A program made the translations under genes and the position numbers. Under the pieces are notes generated by a model. The model saw only the letters and a list, made by a program, of their open reading frames with translations. It made no database searches and was not told where the DNA came from. From Rhodocyclaceae bacterium (GTDB lineage: Bacteria > Pseudomonadota > Gammaproteobacteria > Burkholderiales > Rhodocyclaceae), in assembly GCA_030682595.1 (NCBI GenBank), contig JAUXNZ010000149.1:1-8556 (forward strand): 8,556 nucleotides of DNA, given 5' to 3'. This document shows, one piece after another, positions 1-7,603 of this stretch (positions are counted from its first letter, which is position 1; each line of letters starts with the position of its first letter).

Positions 1-31
1 CGACTTTCCTTTGCCGAAAAACTAGCACCGA

Positions 32-2518
32 CTACAACTCCACCGGCGTCGGCGTCACCTTCCAGATATCGCGGAAATATTCGGCGATGGTGCGGTCGGA
101 CGAAAACTTGCCCATGCGCGCGACATTGAGGATGGACATGCGCGTCCAGCTTGTTGGGTCGCGATAAGCCGCGCTGACCTGCTCCTGACAGGCGATATAC
201 GCAGCATAGTCGGCAAGCAGCAGATAGGGATCGTGCTGCAGCAGGTTGTCGATCAGCGGCTGGAACACGCCGCGATCGCCATGCGAAAACAGCCCGCTGC
301 CGAGCAGATCGATGACGCCCTTGGGTTCGCGGTTGGCGTTGTAGATGTCCCGCGGCCGGTAACCGTCCGCCAGCGTGCGCTCCACCTCCTCGGCGCTAAG
401 GCCGAAGAGGAAGAAATTGTCGGCGCCGACCTCTTCGCGTATTTCGACATTGGCACCATCGAGCGTACCGATGGTCAGCGCCCCGTTCATCGAGAACTTC
501 ATGTTGCCGGTGCCCGAAGCCTCCTTGCCGGCGGTCGAAATCTGCTCCGACAGGTCGGCGGCCGGATAGAGGCCATGCCCCAGCTTGACACTGAAATTGG
601 GCAGGAACACCACCTTCAGCCGATCGGCAACATCGGGGTCGCGATTCACCACATCGCCCACTGCGGTGATCAGGCGGATCATCAGCTTAGCCATTTCATA
701 GCCCGGCGCTGACTTGCCGCCGAAGATGAAAGTGCGCGGCACGATATCCGCGGCCGGATTGAGCTTGATGCGGTTGTAGAGCGTGATGATGTGCAGCACA
801 TTGAGGTGCTGGCGCTTGTATTCATGGATGCGCTTGGCCTGCACGTCGTAGAGGCTGGCCGGATCAACCTGAACGTTGCAACGCTTGGCGATGGTTGCGG
901 CCATGCGCAACTTGCAGTCGCGCTTGATCTGCCGCCAGCGTTCCTGAAACGCCGGATCGTCGGCGTAATCTTCCAGTGCCCGCAATTTCGACAGGTCGGT
1001 CTCCCATTCGGATCCGATGGTTTCGGTCAACAGTTTGGAGAGACCGGGATTGCTGAGCATGATGAAGCGGCGCGGCGTCACGCCATTGGTCTTGTTCTGG
1101 AACTTTTCCGGCCACATCTCGTAAAAGTCGCACAGCACGGTTTCCGTGACCAAGCGACTGTGCAATTCGGCAACCCCGTTGATGGCAAAACTGCCGACGC
1201 AGGCCAGATGCGCCATGCGCACATAGCGCGGGCCGCTTTCGTCGATGATCGACAGGCGTTCTACGCGACTGCTGTCGAACGGGAAATGCAGACGCACATC
1301 GTCGAGGAAGTGCGCGTTGATTTCATAGATGATTTCCAGATGGCGCGGCAGCAGATTCTCGAACAGGGCGATCGACCATTTTTCCAGCGCCTCGGGCAGC
1401 AGGGTGTGATTGGTATAGGCGAAGGTATGACGGGTCACCGTCCACGCCGTATCCCAGTCCAGGCCTTCCTTGTCGACCAGCAGGCGCATCAGTTCCGCCA
1501 CCGCGATGGCCGGATGCGTGTCGTTGAGCTGCACGCTGAATTTCTTGTGAAAATCCTCGATCGGCAGACCGGTGCTGCGGTGGATGCGCAGCATGTCCTG
1601 CAACGAACAGGTGACAAAGAAGTGCTGCTGCAGGAGGCGCAGGCGTTTGCCGATCTCGGGCTCGTCGTTGGGATAGAGCACCTTGCTGATGGTTTCCGAG
1701 CGCACTTCGCGCGTCACCGCACCGTAATAGTCGCCGCGATTGAAGGCGTGAAAATCAAAACCTTCGGCGGCCTCGGCGCTCCACAGGCGCAGCAAGTTCA
1801 CCGTGCTGACGCCATGCCCTAGGATGGGTGTGTCGATGGCCACGCCGAGAAAGCTCTCGCCAGCGACCCAGCGCACGCGGAAGCGGCCCTGCTCGTCGGC
1901 ATAGGGCTCGGTATGGCCGCCGAGTTTCACCTCGTAGGCGACGTTGGGTCGTCGCACTTCCCAGGGATTTCCATAACGCAGCCAGTTGTCGGTGGTCTCG
2001 ACCTGCTTGCCGTCCGTGATCGCCTGCGTGAAAATGCCAAATTCATAACGAATGCCATAGCTGATCGCGGGAATCTGCAGCGTCGCCAGCGAATCCATGA
2101 AACAGGCGGCCAGTCGGCCGAGACCGCCATTGCCCAGCCCCGGCTCTTCCTCGTGCGCGATCAGTGCGTCAAGATCGATCCCGAGACCGCCGAGCGCGCG
2201 GCGGGTGCTGTCCTCGATGCCGAGATTGAGCAGGTTATTACCGAGGAACGGGCCCGGCAGGTATTCGGCCGAGAGATAGCAAACCGTGCGCGGATTGGCC
2301 TGCTGATAGGTGCGAATCGTGCTGACCCAGCGGTGCAACAGGCGGTCGCGCACCGTGAACGCCAGCGCCTTGTATTTGTCGTCGGACGAGGCGACCTCAA
2401 GAAAGCGCCCCTGCACATAGAAGAGATTGTCGAGAAAGGCCAGCCGGATGGATTCCTCGGACAGCCCGGTGCGAATGCTCAGATTGTCGGCATCCGCTGC
2501 GCGTTTGGTCTTGGCCAT
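32..2518 (-). CDS. glgP: Glycogen/starch/alpha-glucan phosphorylase (GT35)
   Basis: Cytoplasmic PLP enzyme that removes glucose from the non-reducing ends of glycogen as glucose-1-phosphate. The 828-residue product has the usual length for the family and spans the whole phosphorylase fold. Visible landmarks (numbered from the ATG) are the glycine-rich stretch PGLGNGGLGRLAACFMDS near residues 126-143, active-site His371 in TNHTLLPEALE, the phosphate/PLP-contacting Lys562, Arg563 and Lys568 in AKRIHEYKRQ, and the PLP Schiff-base Lys674 in EASGTGNMKF. No key residue is missing. The start is set at the ATG of MAKTKRAADA because GGGAGGG lies six bases upstream; an in-frame TTG at 2536 would place that ribosome site inside the coding sequence. 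It is the last gene of a same-strand run cphA2-cphA-glgP but is separated from cphA by 196 nt, so separate transcription is possible. Only 31 nt follow the TAG stop in the window, and no terminator is seen there. Confidence 0.97.
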   Translation of the reverse strand: MAKTKRAADADNLSIRTGLSEESIRLAFLDNLFYVQGRFLEVASSDDKYKALAFTVRDRLLHRWVSTIRTYQQANPRTVCYLSAEYLPGPFLGNNLLNLGIEDSTRRALGGLGIDLDALIAHEEEPGLGNGGLGRLAACFMDSLATLQIPAISYGIRYEFGIFTQAITDGKQVETTDNWLRYGNPWEVRRPNVAYEVKLGGHTEPYADEQGRFRVRWVAGESFLGVAIDTPILGHGVSTVNLLRLWSAEAAEGFDFHAFNRGDYYGAVTREVRSETISKVLYPNDEPEIGKRLRLLQQHFFVTCSLQDMLRIHRSTGLPIEDFHKKFSVQLNDTHPAIAVAELMRLLVDKEGLDWDTAWTVTRHTFAYTNHTLLPEALEKWSIALFENLLPRHLEIIYEINAHFLDDVRLHFPFDSSRVERLSIIDESGPRYVRMAHLACVGSFAINGVAELHSRLVTETVLCDFYEMWPEKFQNKTNGVTPRRFIMLSNPGLSKLLTETIGSEWETDLSKLRALEDYADDPAFQERWRQIKRDCKLRMAATIAKRCNVQVDPASLYDVQAKRIHEYKRQHLNVLHIITLYNRIKLNPAADIVPRTFIFGGKSAPGYEMAKLMIRLITAVGDVVNRDPDVADRLKVVFLPNFSVKLGHGLYPAADLSEQISTAGKEASGTGNMKFSMNGALTIGTLDGANVEIREEVGADNFFLFGLSAEEVERTLADGYRPRDIYNANREPKGVIDLLGSGLFSHGDRGVFQPLIDNLLQHDPYLLLADYAAYIACQEQVSAAYRDPTSWTRMSILNVARMGKFSSDRTIAEYFRDIWKVTPTPVEL

Positions 2519-2523
2519 GCGTT

Positions 2524-2542
2524 CCCTCCCTGTCAAGGAGGG
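2524..2542 (-). promoter_or_regulatory. glgP Shine-Dalgarno inside a potential hairpin
   Basis: On the minus strand CCCTCC (2542-2537) is followed by a 7-nt loop and then GGAGGG (2529-2524), its perfect reverse complement. The 3' arm is the strong Shine-Dalgarno of glgP, six bases before its ATG. If the six GC-rich pairs form in the mRNA, the ribosome site is hidden. The complementarity is seen directly; the regulatory role is inferred. Confidence 0.45.
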
Positions 2543-2592
2543 CCATTTTGCACGATTTGGGCGTACCAGCGAACTTTCATGGTCGATAGCGC

Positions 2593-2627
2593 CACCCCAC
2601 CCCCAGCCCCCGCCCCGAGGCAGGGGT
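2593..2627. other. GC-rich C/G-tract intergenic element
   Basis: A run of C-tracts on the plus strand ends in a small stem-loop, CCCC (2613-2616), loop GAGGCA, GGGG (2623-2626). Its low-complexity composition is unlike the flanking coding sequence, and it sits between cphA and glgP. There is no T-run after the stem on either strand, so it is not a standard intrinsic terminator. It resembles dispersed intergenic elements of GC-rich proteobacteria, but no second copy is in the window, so that identity is unproven. The minus-strand (transcript) sequence carries several G-runs that could form a quadruplex. Confidence 0.35.
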
Positions 2628-2659
2628 CAAAGTTTGCTCGCTGCGCTCATGGGGTTACT

Positions 2660-2692
2660 CGGCGTCAAATTGCGTATTTCACCCTGACGCCG
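2660..2692. other. Stem-loop downstream of cphA
   Basis: CGGCGTCA (2660-2667) and TGACGCCG (2685-2692) are perfect reverse complements separated by 17 nt. The structure lies 23 nt beyond the cphA stop and shares its right arm with the outer end of the 25-bp repeat. No U-tract follows on the minus strand, so it may be a transcript 3'-end stabiliser or a weak attenuator rather than a Rho-independent terminator. Confidence 0.4.
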
Positions 2693-2713
2693 TCCCGCCA
2701 GCGCCGACTTTTA
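2689..2713 (-). repeat. 25-bp inverted repeat, left copy
   Basis: The reverse complement of this segment is identical over all 25 bases to 7577-7601; the core reads AGTCGGCGCTGGCGGGAC on the minus strand. It begins one base beyond the cphA stop codon. The AT-rich end faces the cph genes and the GC-rich end faces outward, the mirror image of the right copy, so the two bracket the cphA-cphA2 pair. An exact 25-bp match between two noncoding spacers about 4.9 kb apart is very unlikely by chance. No target-site duplication flanks the pair. Confidence 0.85.
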
Positions 2714-2714
2714 C

Positions 2715-5285
2715 TTATCGCTCGGCGATGCGCTGCTTGATATGAGCGAGCGCTTCCTCGACCTGATCGACGAGGATCAGGCAGAGGTCCCCTGCCTGCA
2801 GTTTCGCCAGCGCCGTATCGATGGCGAGAAACTCACCGTGGATTTCCTCGATGGTGCTGGTGCGGGTTGCCTTGGCCAATCCATCGCGCAGCAGTTTCAG
2901 CACCTCGCCGTCGGCCCGGCCGCGCTGGCAGGCATCTTCATAGAGAATGACGCCGTCAAAGGCATCGCCGAGAATTTCGGTCTGGCCGCGGATGTCCTCA
3001 TCGCGCCGGTCGCCGGCACCGCTGATCACCACCCAGCGCCGCTTGGCCGGCAGGGCGGCAACGGCCTGCGTCAGCGCCGCAATGGCGTCGGGGTTGTGAC
3101 CATAGTCGGCGACCAGGGTCGCGCCCCGATAGTCAAAAACATTGAAGCGACCGGGAGCAGTGCCGACATCGCTGACAAAGGTCGCCAACCCCAGGCGAAT
3201 GGTGTTCCAGTCCATTCCCAGCGCCCAGGCCGCACCAATGGCGGCCATGGCATTTTCAACCTGGAAGCCGATGGTGCCACTGCGCGTCAGCGGAATGCCG
3301 GACAAGTCGATCCGTTCGACCAGCGCACCTTCGGCGGCGACCAGCACATCGCCCTCGCGGAAGATCGCACGCTTGCCCTCGGCACGGTGCGTCATCATCA
3401 CCGGATGATGTGGGTCGGTTGCAAAGAAAATAACCTTGCCAGGACAAACCCTGGCCATGCGCGCCACGTGCGGATCGGCGGCGTTGAGCACGGCGTAGCC
3501 CCGCGGGGCGACGTTCTGCACGATGACGCGCTTGACCACCGCGATGTCCTCGACCGTATTGATGTAGTTGAGGCCCAGATGATCGCCCTTGCCGATGTTG
3601 GTAACCACCGCCACGTCGCAGCGGTCAAAGCCCAGTCCTTCGCGCAGCAGGCCGCCGCGCGCGGTTTCCAGCACCGCCGCGTCGACCTCGGGATGCAACA
3701 GCACGTTCTTCGCACTTTTCGGACCACTACAATCACCGGTGTCGATTCGTTGGCCGTGGACATACACGCCATCGGTGGCGGTGATGCCCAGGCGCTTGCC
3801 GGTCTGGGCGATCAGGTGGGCGATCAGTCGAGCCGTGGTGGTCTTGCCGTTCGTGCCAGTCACGGCGACGATGGGAATACGTCCGTCATCGCCAGCCGAA
3901 AACATCGTGTCGATAACTGCCGCACCGACATCGCGGCCCTTGCCGAATGAGGGGGTGAGATGCATGCGCAGACCGGGCGCGGCATTTGCCTCGACGATGC
4001 CGCCGCCCTGGTCTTCAAGCGAGCGGCTGATGTTTTCGCAGACGAAGTCGACGCCGCAGATATCCAGCCCGATCATCTTGGCGGCCGTCACCGCGCACGC
4101 CGCAACGTCCGGGTGTACATCGTCGGTGACGTCGGTTGCCGAGCCGCCGGTCGACAGATTGGCGTTGTTGCGCAGGACGACACGCGCCCCCTTCGGCGGC
4201 GTCGATTCCGCGGAATACCCCTGCACCGCCAGGCAGGCGCGGGCAATATCGTCGAAGCGGATTTTCGTCAATGAGGTCGCATGGCCAACGCCACGACGCG
4301 GATCGCTATTGACGATGTCGACCAGCTCGCGCACCGTATGCTGGCCGTCGCCGATGACCTGCGGCGGGTCGCGCCGCGCCGCCGCGACCAGCTTGTCGCC
4401 AACGACCAGCAGGCGAAAGTCGTGGCCGGTGATGAAACGCTCGACCATGACGTCGTCACGCACGGCGCGCGCCGCCACGAAGGCGATTTCGATCTGGTCC
4501 TTGCTCGATACATTGACGGTGATGCCCTTGCCCTGATTGCCGTCCTTCGGCTTCACCACCACCGGCAGGCCAATTTCATTGGCGACCCGCCAGGCCTCGC
4601 TGGCATCGTTCACGATGCGGCCAATCGGCACCGGCACGCCGGCGGCATGCAGCAACTGCTTGGTCAGATCCTTGTCCTGGGCAATCGCTTCGGCGATGGC
4701 CGAGGTGCTGTCGATTTCGGCAGCCTGGATGCGCCGCTGCTTGCTGCCCCAGCCCATTTGCACCAGGCTACCGGAAGTCAGCCGGCGACACGGGATGCCC
4801 CGCGCCAGGGCGGCATTGACAATGGAACCGGTGGATGGCCCCAATCGCTCGTCTTCATCGAGTTCGCGCAGTTCGGCCAGCGCCGCATCGATGTCGAACG
4901 GGGTGTCGTTCGCGGCGGAACGACATAACGCCTCGGCCAAGTCGAAGGCGCGGCGGCCGACGGCTTCTTCAGTGTATTCGACCACGACCTGATACAGATT
5001 GGGCTCGATCGTCGGCGCGCTGCGGCTGAAGGTCACCGGGCAACCGGCCTGAGCCTGCAGGTTGAGCGCGGCAAACTGCAAGGCATGCGCAACCGAAATG
5101 TCGCCTTCGTAACCGATCGGCCGCATCGCGCCGATGTGGGGAAACCGGGCACGAATGCGCGCCTCGAAGCCCGGCATGCGGCTCAAGGCATTTTCGTTTT
5201 CTTCGCAGAGCACCAGCACCTGAATCGCGGTGTGTCGGCTCCAGAGGTTGGGGCCGCGCAGGGCCCGAATGCGTGAGATTTCCAT
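2715..5285 (-). CDS. cphA: Cyanophycin synthetase (full-length, CphA1 type)
   Basis: Cytoplasmic enzyme that builds multi-L-arginyl-poly-L-aspartate, adding Asp to the backbone and Arg to each side chain at the cost of ATP. The 856-residue product has the complete architecture. The N domain (about 1-160) begins MEISRIRALRGPNLWS. The ATP-grasp G domain (about 200-465) has VVVKP with Lys245, the glycine loop GNQGKG and the metal-ligand segment VEANAAPGLRMHL (Glu432, Asn434). The Mur-ligase-like M domain (about 468-856) has P-loop GTNGKTT with Lys481, LETARGGLLREG, TNIGKGDHLG and the C-terminal segment DYGHNPDA near 727. Oddity: the N-domain helix that carries HxxEH...E in primer-generating synthetases reads HALQFAALNLQ (67-77), so only the first His remains. 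The start follows the upstream cph stop by 16 nt with no clear Shine-Dalgarno, which suggests translational coupling. Low doubt about family; activity is inferred from intact motifs. Confidence 0.96.
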   Translation of the reverse strand: MEISRIRALRGPNLWSRHTAIQVLVLCEENENALSRMPGFEARIRARFPHIGAMRPIGYEGDISVAHALQFAALNLQAQAGCPVTFSRSAPTIEPNLYQVVVEYTEEAVGRRAFDLAEALCRSAANDTPFDIDAALAELRELDEDERLGPSTGSIVNAALARGIPCRRLTSGSLVQMGWGSKQRRIQAAEIDSTSAIAEAIAQDKDLTKQLLHAAGVPVPIGRIVNDASEAWRVANEIGLPVVVKPKDGNQGKGITVNVSSKDQIEIAFVAARAVRDDVMVERFITGHDFRLLVVGDKLVAAARRDPPQVIGDGQHTVRELVDIVNSDPRRGVGHATSLTKIRFDDIARACLAVQGYSAESTPPKGARVVLRNNANLSTGGSATDVTDDVHPDVAACAVTAAKMIGLDICGVDFVCENISRSLEDQGGGIVEANAAPGLRMHLTPSFGKGRDVGAAVIDTMFSAGDDGRIPIVAVTGTNGKTTTARLIAHLIAQTGKRLGITATDGVYVHGQRIDTGDCSGPKSAKNVLLHPEVDAAVLETARGGLLREGLGFDRCDVAVVTNIGKGDHLGLNYINTVEDIAVVKRVIVQNVAPRGYAVLNAADPHVARMARVCPGKVIFFATDPHHPVMMTHRAEGKRAIFREGDVLVAAEGALVERIDLSGIPLTRSGTIGFQVENAMAAIGAAWALGMDWNTIRLGLATFVSDVGTAPGRFNVFDYRGATLVADYGHNPDAIAALTQAVAALPAKRRWVVISGAGDRRDEDIRGQTEILGDAFDGVILYEDACQRGRADGEVLKLLRDGLAKATRTSTIEEIHGEFLAIDTALAKLQAGDLCLILVDQVEEALAHIKQRIAER

Positions 5286-5301
5286 GATGGGGGCTTAAGT
5301 A

Positions 5302-7494
5302 TTAGTCAGTCGCGGCGTCGGCATCGGCACCGTGGAAGTGATAGGTCTCGATGCCGGCACGAAGAATTTCCGGGGACAGCCCGAGCGCCCAACCGGCGCC
5401 GATGGCGCCGAAAATACCGGCCAGATGTTCAGCGGATTCGTTCAGTAGCGGTATGGCGACCAATTCAATCAGTGGCGCCTCGTGCGCGCCGGCCGCCAGC
5501 ATGATGTGGCCGTCGCGCACCACCAAGGCGCGACCGCCCTTGCTGCGATGTTCGACAATGACGGGCAGCGCCGCAGCGGCGCCAAACAGGATCACCTCGC
5601 CGTCACAGAGTTCAGCCATGGATGCCACCGTCGGGTCGTCGGCATTCAACACGGCCACTCCACCCATTGCGCCGGGCAGCACCACGTCGATCTGGGTGCG
5701 GAATACCTTGGACAGCAATTCGGCGGTGTCGATCCCATGCTCGGGCAGTAAGGCGGCGTTGTCGATGGCGGTGATGACGCCAACCTGGCAACGGTCATAG
5801 GCCAAGCCTTCGCTGGCCATGACAGCCGCTGGATTTTCAATCACCACGGCATCGAGGGTGCGATTGATCAGCAGCCGTTCGCCCAGCTCCCGTTGTGTGC
5901 AATCGCCGTTTTGCACCTTGCGGCTGCCGAGAAAAAGTCCGACCGCGGAAGCCAGCCCGGTGCGCCGCCCATCGAGTTGCAGCAAGCGCGCAACGATCTG
6001 CGCAACCGCAGTGGTGTCGCAGCTGCCCGTGATGCCGATGACCGGAATGCGACCACTCTCACCATTGGGGAAAAGATGCTCGACAATCGCCACGCCGACC
6101 GGCCGTGGCTGACCCTGGGCAGGCTTGAGATGCATCAGCAAACCAGGGCCGGCGTTCACCTCGACAATGGCGCCGCCCTGCTCGGCAAGCGGACGTGAAA
6201 TATCCTCGGCCACCAGGTCGATGCCGGCGATGTCCAGACCGACGATGCGCGCCGCGAGACACGCGGTTCTTGCGTTATCGGGATGCACTAGGTCGGTGAC
6301 GTCGATGGCGCAGTTGCCGTTTTGCTGGATCAATACCTGCTGACCGGCCAGGGGCACCGCGTCGGCGTCCATCTTCTGGCGCCTGAGCAACTGCTGGATC
6401 AGCGGTTCGTTTTCCAGAACAATCGTTTCGAGCGGAAATTCCTCGGCCGCGCCGCGCCGCGGGTCGGTGTTCAACTGGGTGTCGATCAGTTCGCGAATCG
6501 TGGCTTTGCCGTCGCCCGTGACAAAAATGCGCTCGCCGCGCGCCGCCGCAACCAGCTTGTTGTTCACCACGAGCAGGCGATGCTCCTCGCCGCGCACGAA
6601 GCGCTCGACCATCACGCCGCCGCCCTGGGCATCGGCAATCGGGAAGGCGGCCTCGACCTCGGCCTGGGTCATCAAATCGAGCGAGACGCCGCGGCCGTGA
6701 TTGGCGTCGTCCGGCTTCACCACCACCGGCAGGCCGATTTCCTGGGCGGCTTCCCAGGCATCACTGGGGCTGTCGACCATGCGCCCCTCGGGGACCGGCA
6801 CGCCACAGGGCGCCAGCAGGCTTTTGGTCAGATCCTTGTCGCCGGCGATGGTTTCGGCAATGGCGCTGGTGCGGTCGGTTTCGGCCGTCCAGATGCGGCG
6901 GCTTTTCGCTCCATAGCCGAGCTGCACCAGATTGCCATCATTGAGGCGGATATGCGGAATGCGGCGTGACTTGTCGCCAGCCGCCTCGACGATGCAGGCG
7001 GTGCTGGGGCCGAGCATCAGACGATCGGCCATTTCGTGCAACTGTTTGACGGTGCCGGCGACATCAAAGGGCCGGTCTTCGATGGCCGCCATCACCAGAT
7101 CGCGCGCAGCATGAAGCGCCGTGTGCGTGACCTCCTCGTGCCAGGCGCGCACGATCACCTTGTAGTGGCCAGGCTGCGTCATGCTGCGCGCACGACCAAA
7201 ACCGCCGGGCAGCCCCGCCAGATTTTGCAGTTCGAGGGTGACGTGTTCGAGGATGTGCGCGGGCCAGGTGCCTTCTTCGAGGCGTTTGAGAAAGCCCCCC
7301 GGCTCGCCATAGCTGCAACGGTGCGCGTGCAGTGTCGGCAACCAGGCTGTCAAACGTCCGTTGAAGCCGGGCAAGGTGTTGGAAGGGCAAGCCTCCAACT
7401 CACCGATGTCGACCCAGGCCTCCAGCACCGGCCGATAGGTCCACATGTTGGGACCGCGCAAATGCACTATTTTGAGGAATTCAATTGATTTCAT
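5302..7494 (-). CDS. cphA2: Truncated cyanophycin synthetase paralogue (CphA2/CphA' type)
   Basis: Paralogue of the downstream cphA, colinear from MKSIEFLKIVHLRGPNMW to about residue 720 but only 730 residues long. The ATP-grasp domain looks functional: VVVKP with Lys260, loop NHGRG, and VEVNAGPGLLMHL with Glu445 and Asn447. The Mur-like domain looks dead: the GTNGKTT site reads GSCDTTA (490-496), losing the P-loop lysine; LETARGGL reads IENPAAVM; TNIGKGDHLG reads TAIDNAALLP; and the C-terminal subdomain is absent. The N domain has an intact HILEHVTLELQ (80-90), matching the HxxEH...E metallopeptidase-like motif linked to primer formation in some cyanophycin synthetases. Cyanobacterial CphA2, which also has one working ATP site, polymerises beta-Asp-Arg dipeptides; this protein could do likewise or assist CphA. 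It is the first gene of the run; no strong Shine-Dalgarno precedes the ATG. The reading frame is clean, so it is not a decaying pseudogene. Confidence 0.9.
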   Translation of the reverse strand: MKSIEFLKIVHLRGPNMWTYRPVLEAWVDIGELEACPSNTLPGFNGRLTAWLPTLHAHRCSYGEPGGFLKRLEEGTWPAHILEHVTLELQNLAGLPGGFGRARSMTQPGHYKVIVRAWHEEVTHTALHAARDLVMAAIEDRPFDVAGTVKQLHEMADRLMLGPSTACIVEAAGDKSRRIPHIRLNDGNLVQLGYGAKSRRIWTAETDRTSAIAETIAGDKDLTKSLLAPCGVPVPEGRMVDSPSDAWEAAQEIGLPVVVKPDDANHGRGVSLDLMTQAEVEAAFPIADAQGGGVMVERFVRGEEHRLLVVNNKLVAAARGERIFVTGDGKATIRELIDTQLNTDPRRGAAEEFPLETIVLENEPLIQQLLRRQKMDADAVPLAGQQVLIQQNGNCAIDVTDLVHPDNARTACLAARIVGLDIAGIDLVAEDISRPLAEQGGAIVEVNAGPGLLMHLKPAQGQPRPVGVAIVEHLFPNGESGRIPVIGITGSCDTTAVAQIVARLLQLDGRRTGLASAVGLFLGSRKVQNGDCTQRELGERLLINRTLDAVVIENPAAVMASEGLAYDRCQVGVITAIDNAALLPEHGIDTAELLSKVFRTQIDVVLPGAMGGVAVLNADDPTVASMAELCDGEVILFGAAAALPVIVEHRSKGGRALVVRDGHIMLAAGAHEAPLIELVAIPLLNESAEHLAGIFGAIGAGWALGLSPEILRAGIETYHFHGADADAATD

Positions 7495-7574
7495 TTCGTT
7501 ATGTTGTCTGTCGCCTTATTGCGCTTCCGGACGGATAACTCGCGAAGCCGCCGAAAGCTGACATTTCCCAAAAA

Positions 7575-7603
7575 AATAAAAGTCGGCGCTGGCGGGACGG
7601 CAA
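7575..7603 (-). promoter_or_regulatory. Candidate sigma-70 promoter for cphA2-cphA
   Basis: On the minus strand TTGCCG (7603-7598) and TTTATT (7580-7575) are separated by 17 bp, each matching four of six consensus positions. It lies 80 nt upstream of the cphA2 start. The spacer is almost wholly the 25-bp repeat, so a protein bound to the repeat would compete with RNA polymerase. Weak matches; offered as a candidate only. Confidence 0.25.
7577..7601 (+). repeat. 25-bp inverted repeat, right copy
   Basis: Exact inverted partner of 2689-2713; one base beyond the AT end (7576) and one beyond the GC end (7602) the match stops. It lies in the divergent spacer, 82 nt upstream of the cphA2 start and about 40 nt upstream of the exporter GTG. 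No strong internal hairpin forms within a single copy. Possible roles are a regulator-binding site, a dispersed intergenic repeat, or the ends of an old mobile cassette. Confidence 0.85.

Noticed and set aside
2519..2536. In-frame TTG start adding six residues to glgP
   Set aside because: It would make the strong GGGAGGG ribosome site coding; the ATG at 2518 has ideal spacing.
2531..2536. Perfect TTGACA (-35 consensus) on the minus strand before glgP
   Set aside because: It sits in the hairpin loop 12 bases before the ATG, and no -10 follows at proper spacing; a promoter there would exclude the ribosome site.
2742..3950. Long plus-strand frame antisense to cphA (402 codons)
   Set aside because: Arg/Gly/Ala-rich composition typical of the complement of GC-rich coding sequence; the minus-strand frame has clear cyanophycin synthetase motifs. 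The same applies to plus-strand frames at 791-1822, 1913-2740, 3589-4536 and 6322-6969.
2689..7601. Complete transposon bounded by the 25-bp repeats
   Set aside because: No transposase is present between them and no target-site duplication is found outside either copy.
7564..7601. Intrinsic terminator formed by the GC-rich repeat plus adjacent T-tract on the minus strand
   Set aside because: A single repeat copy does not fold into a convincing stem, only a few interrupted pairs.
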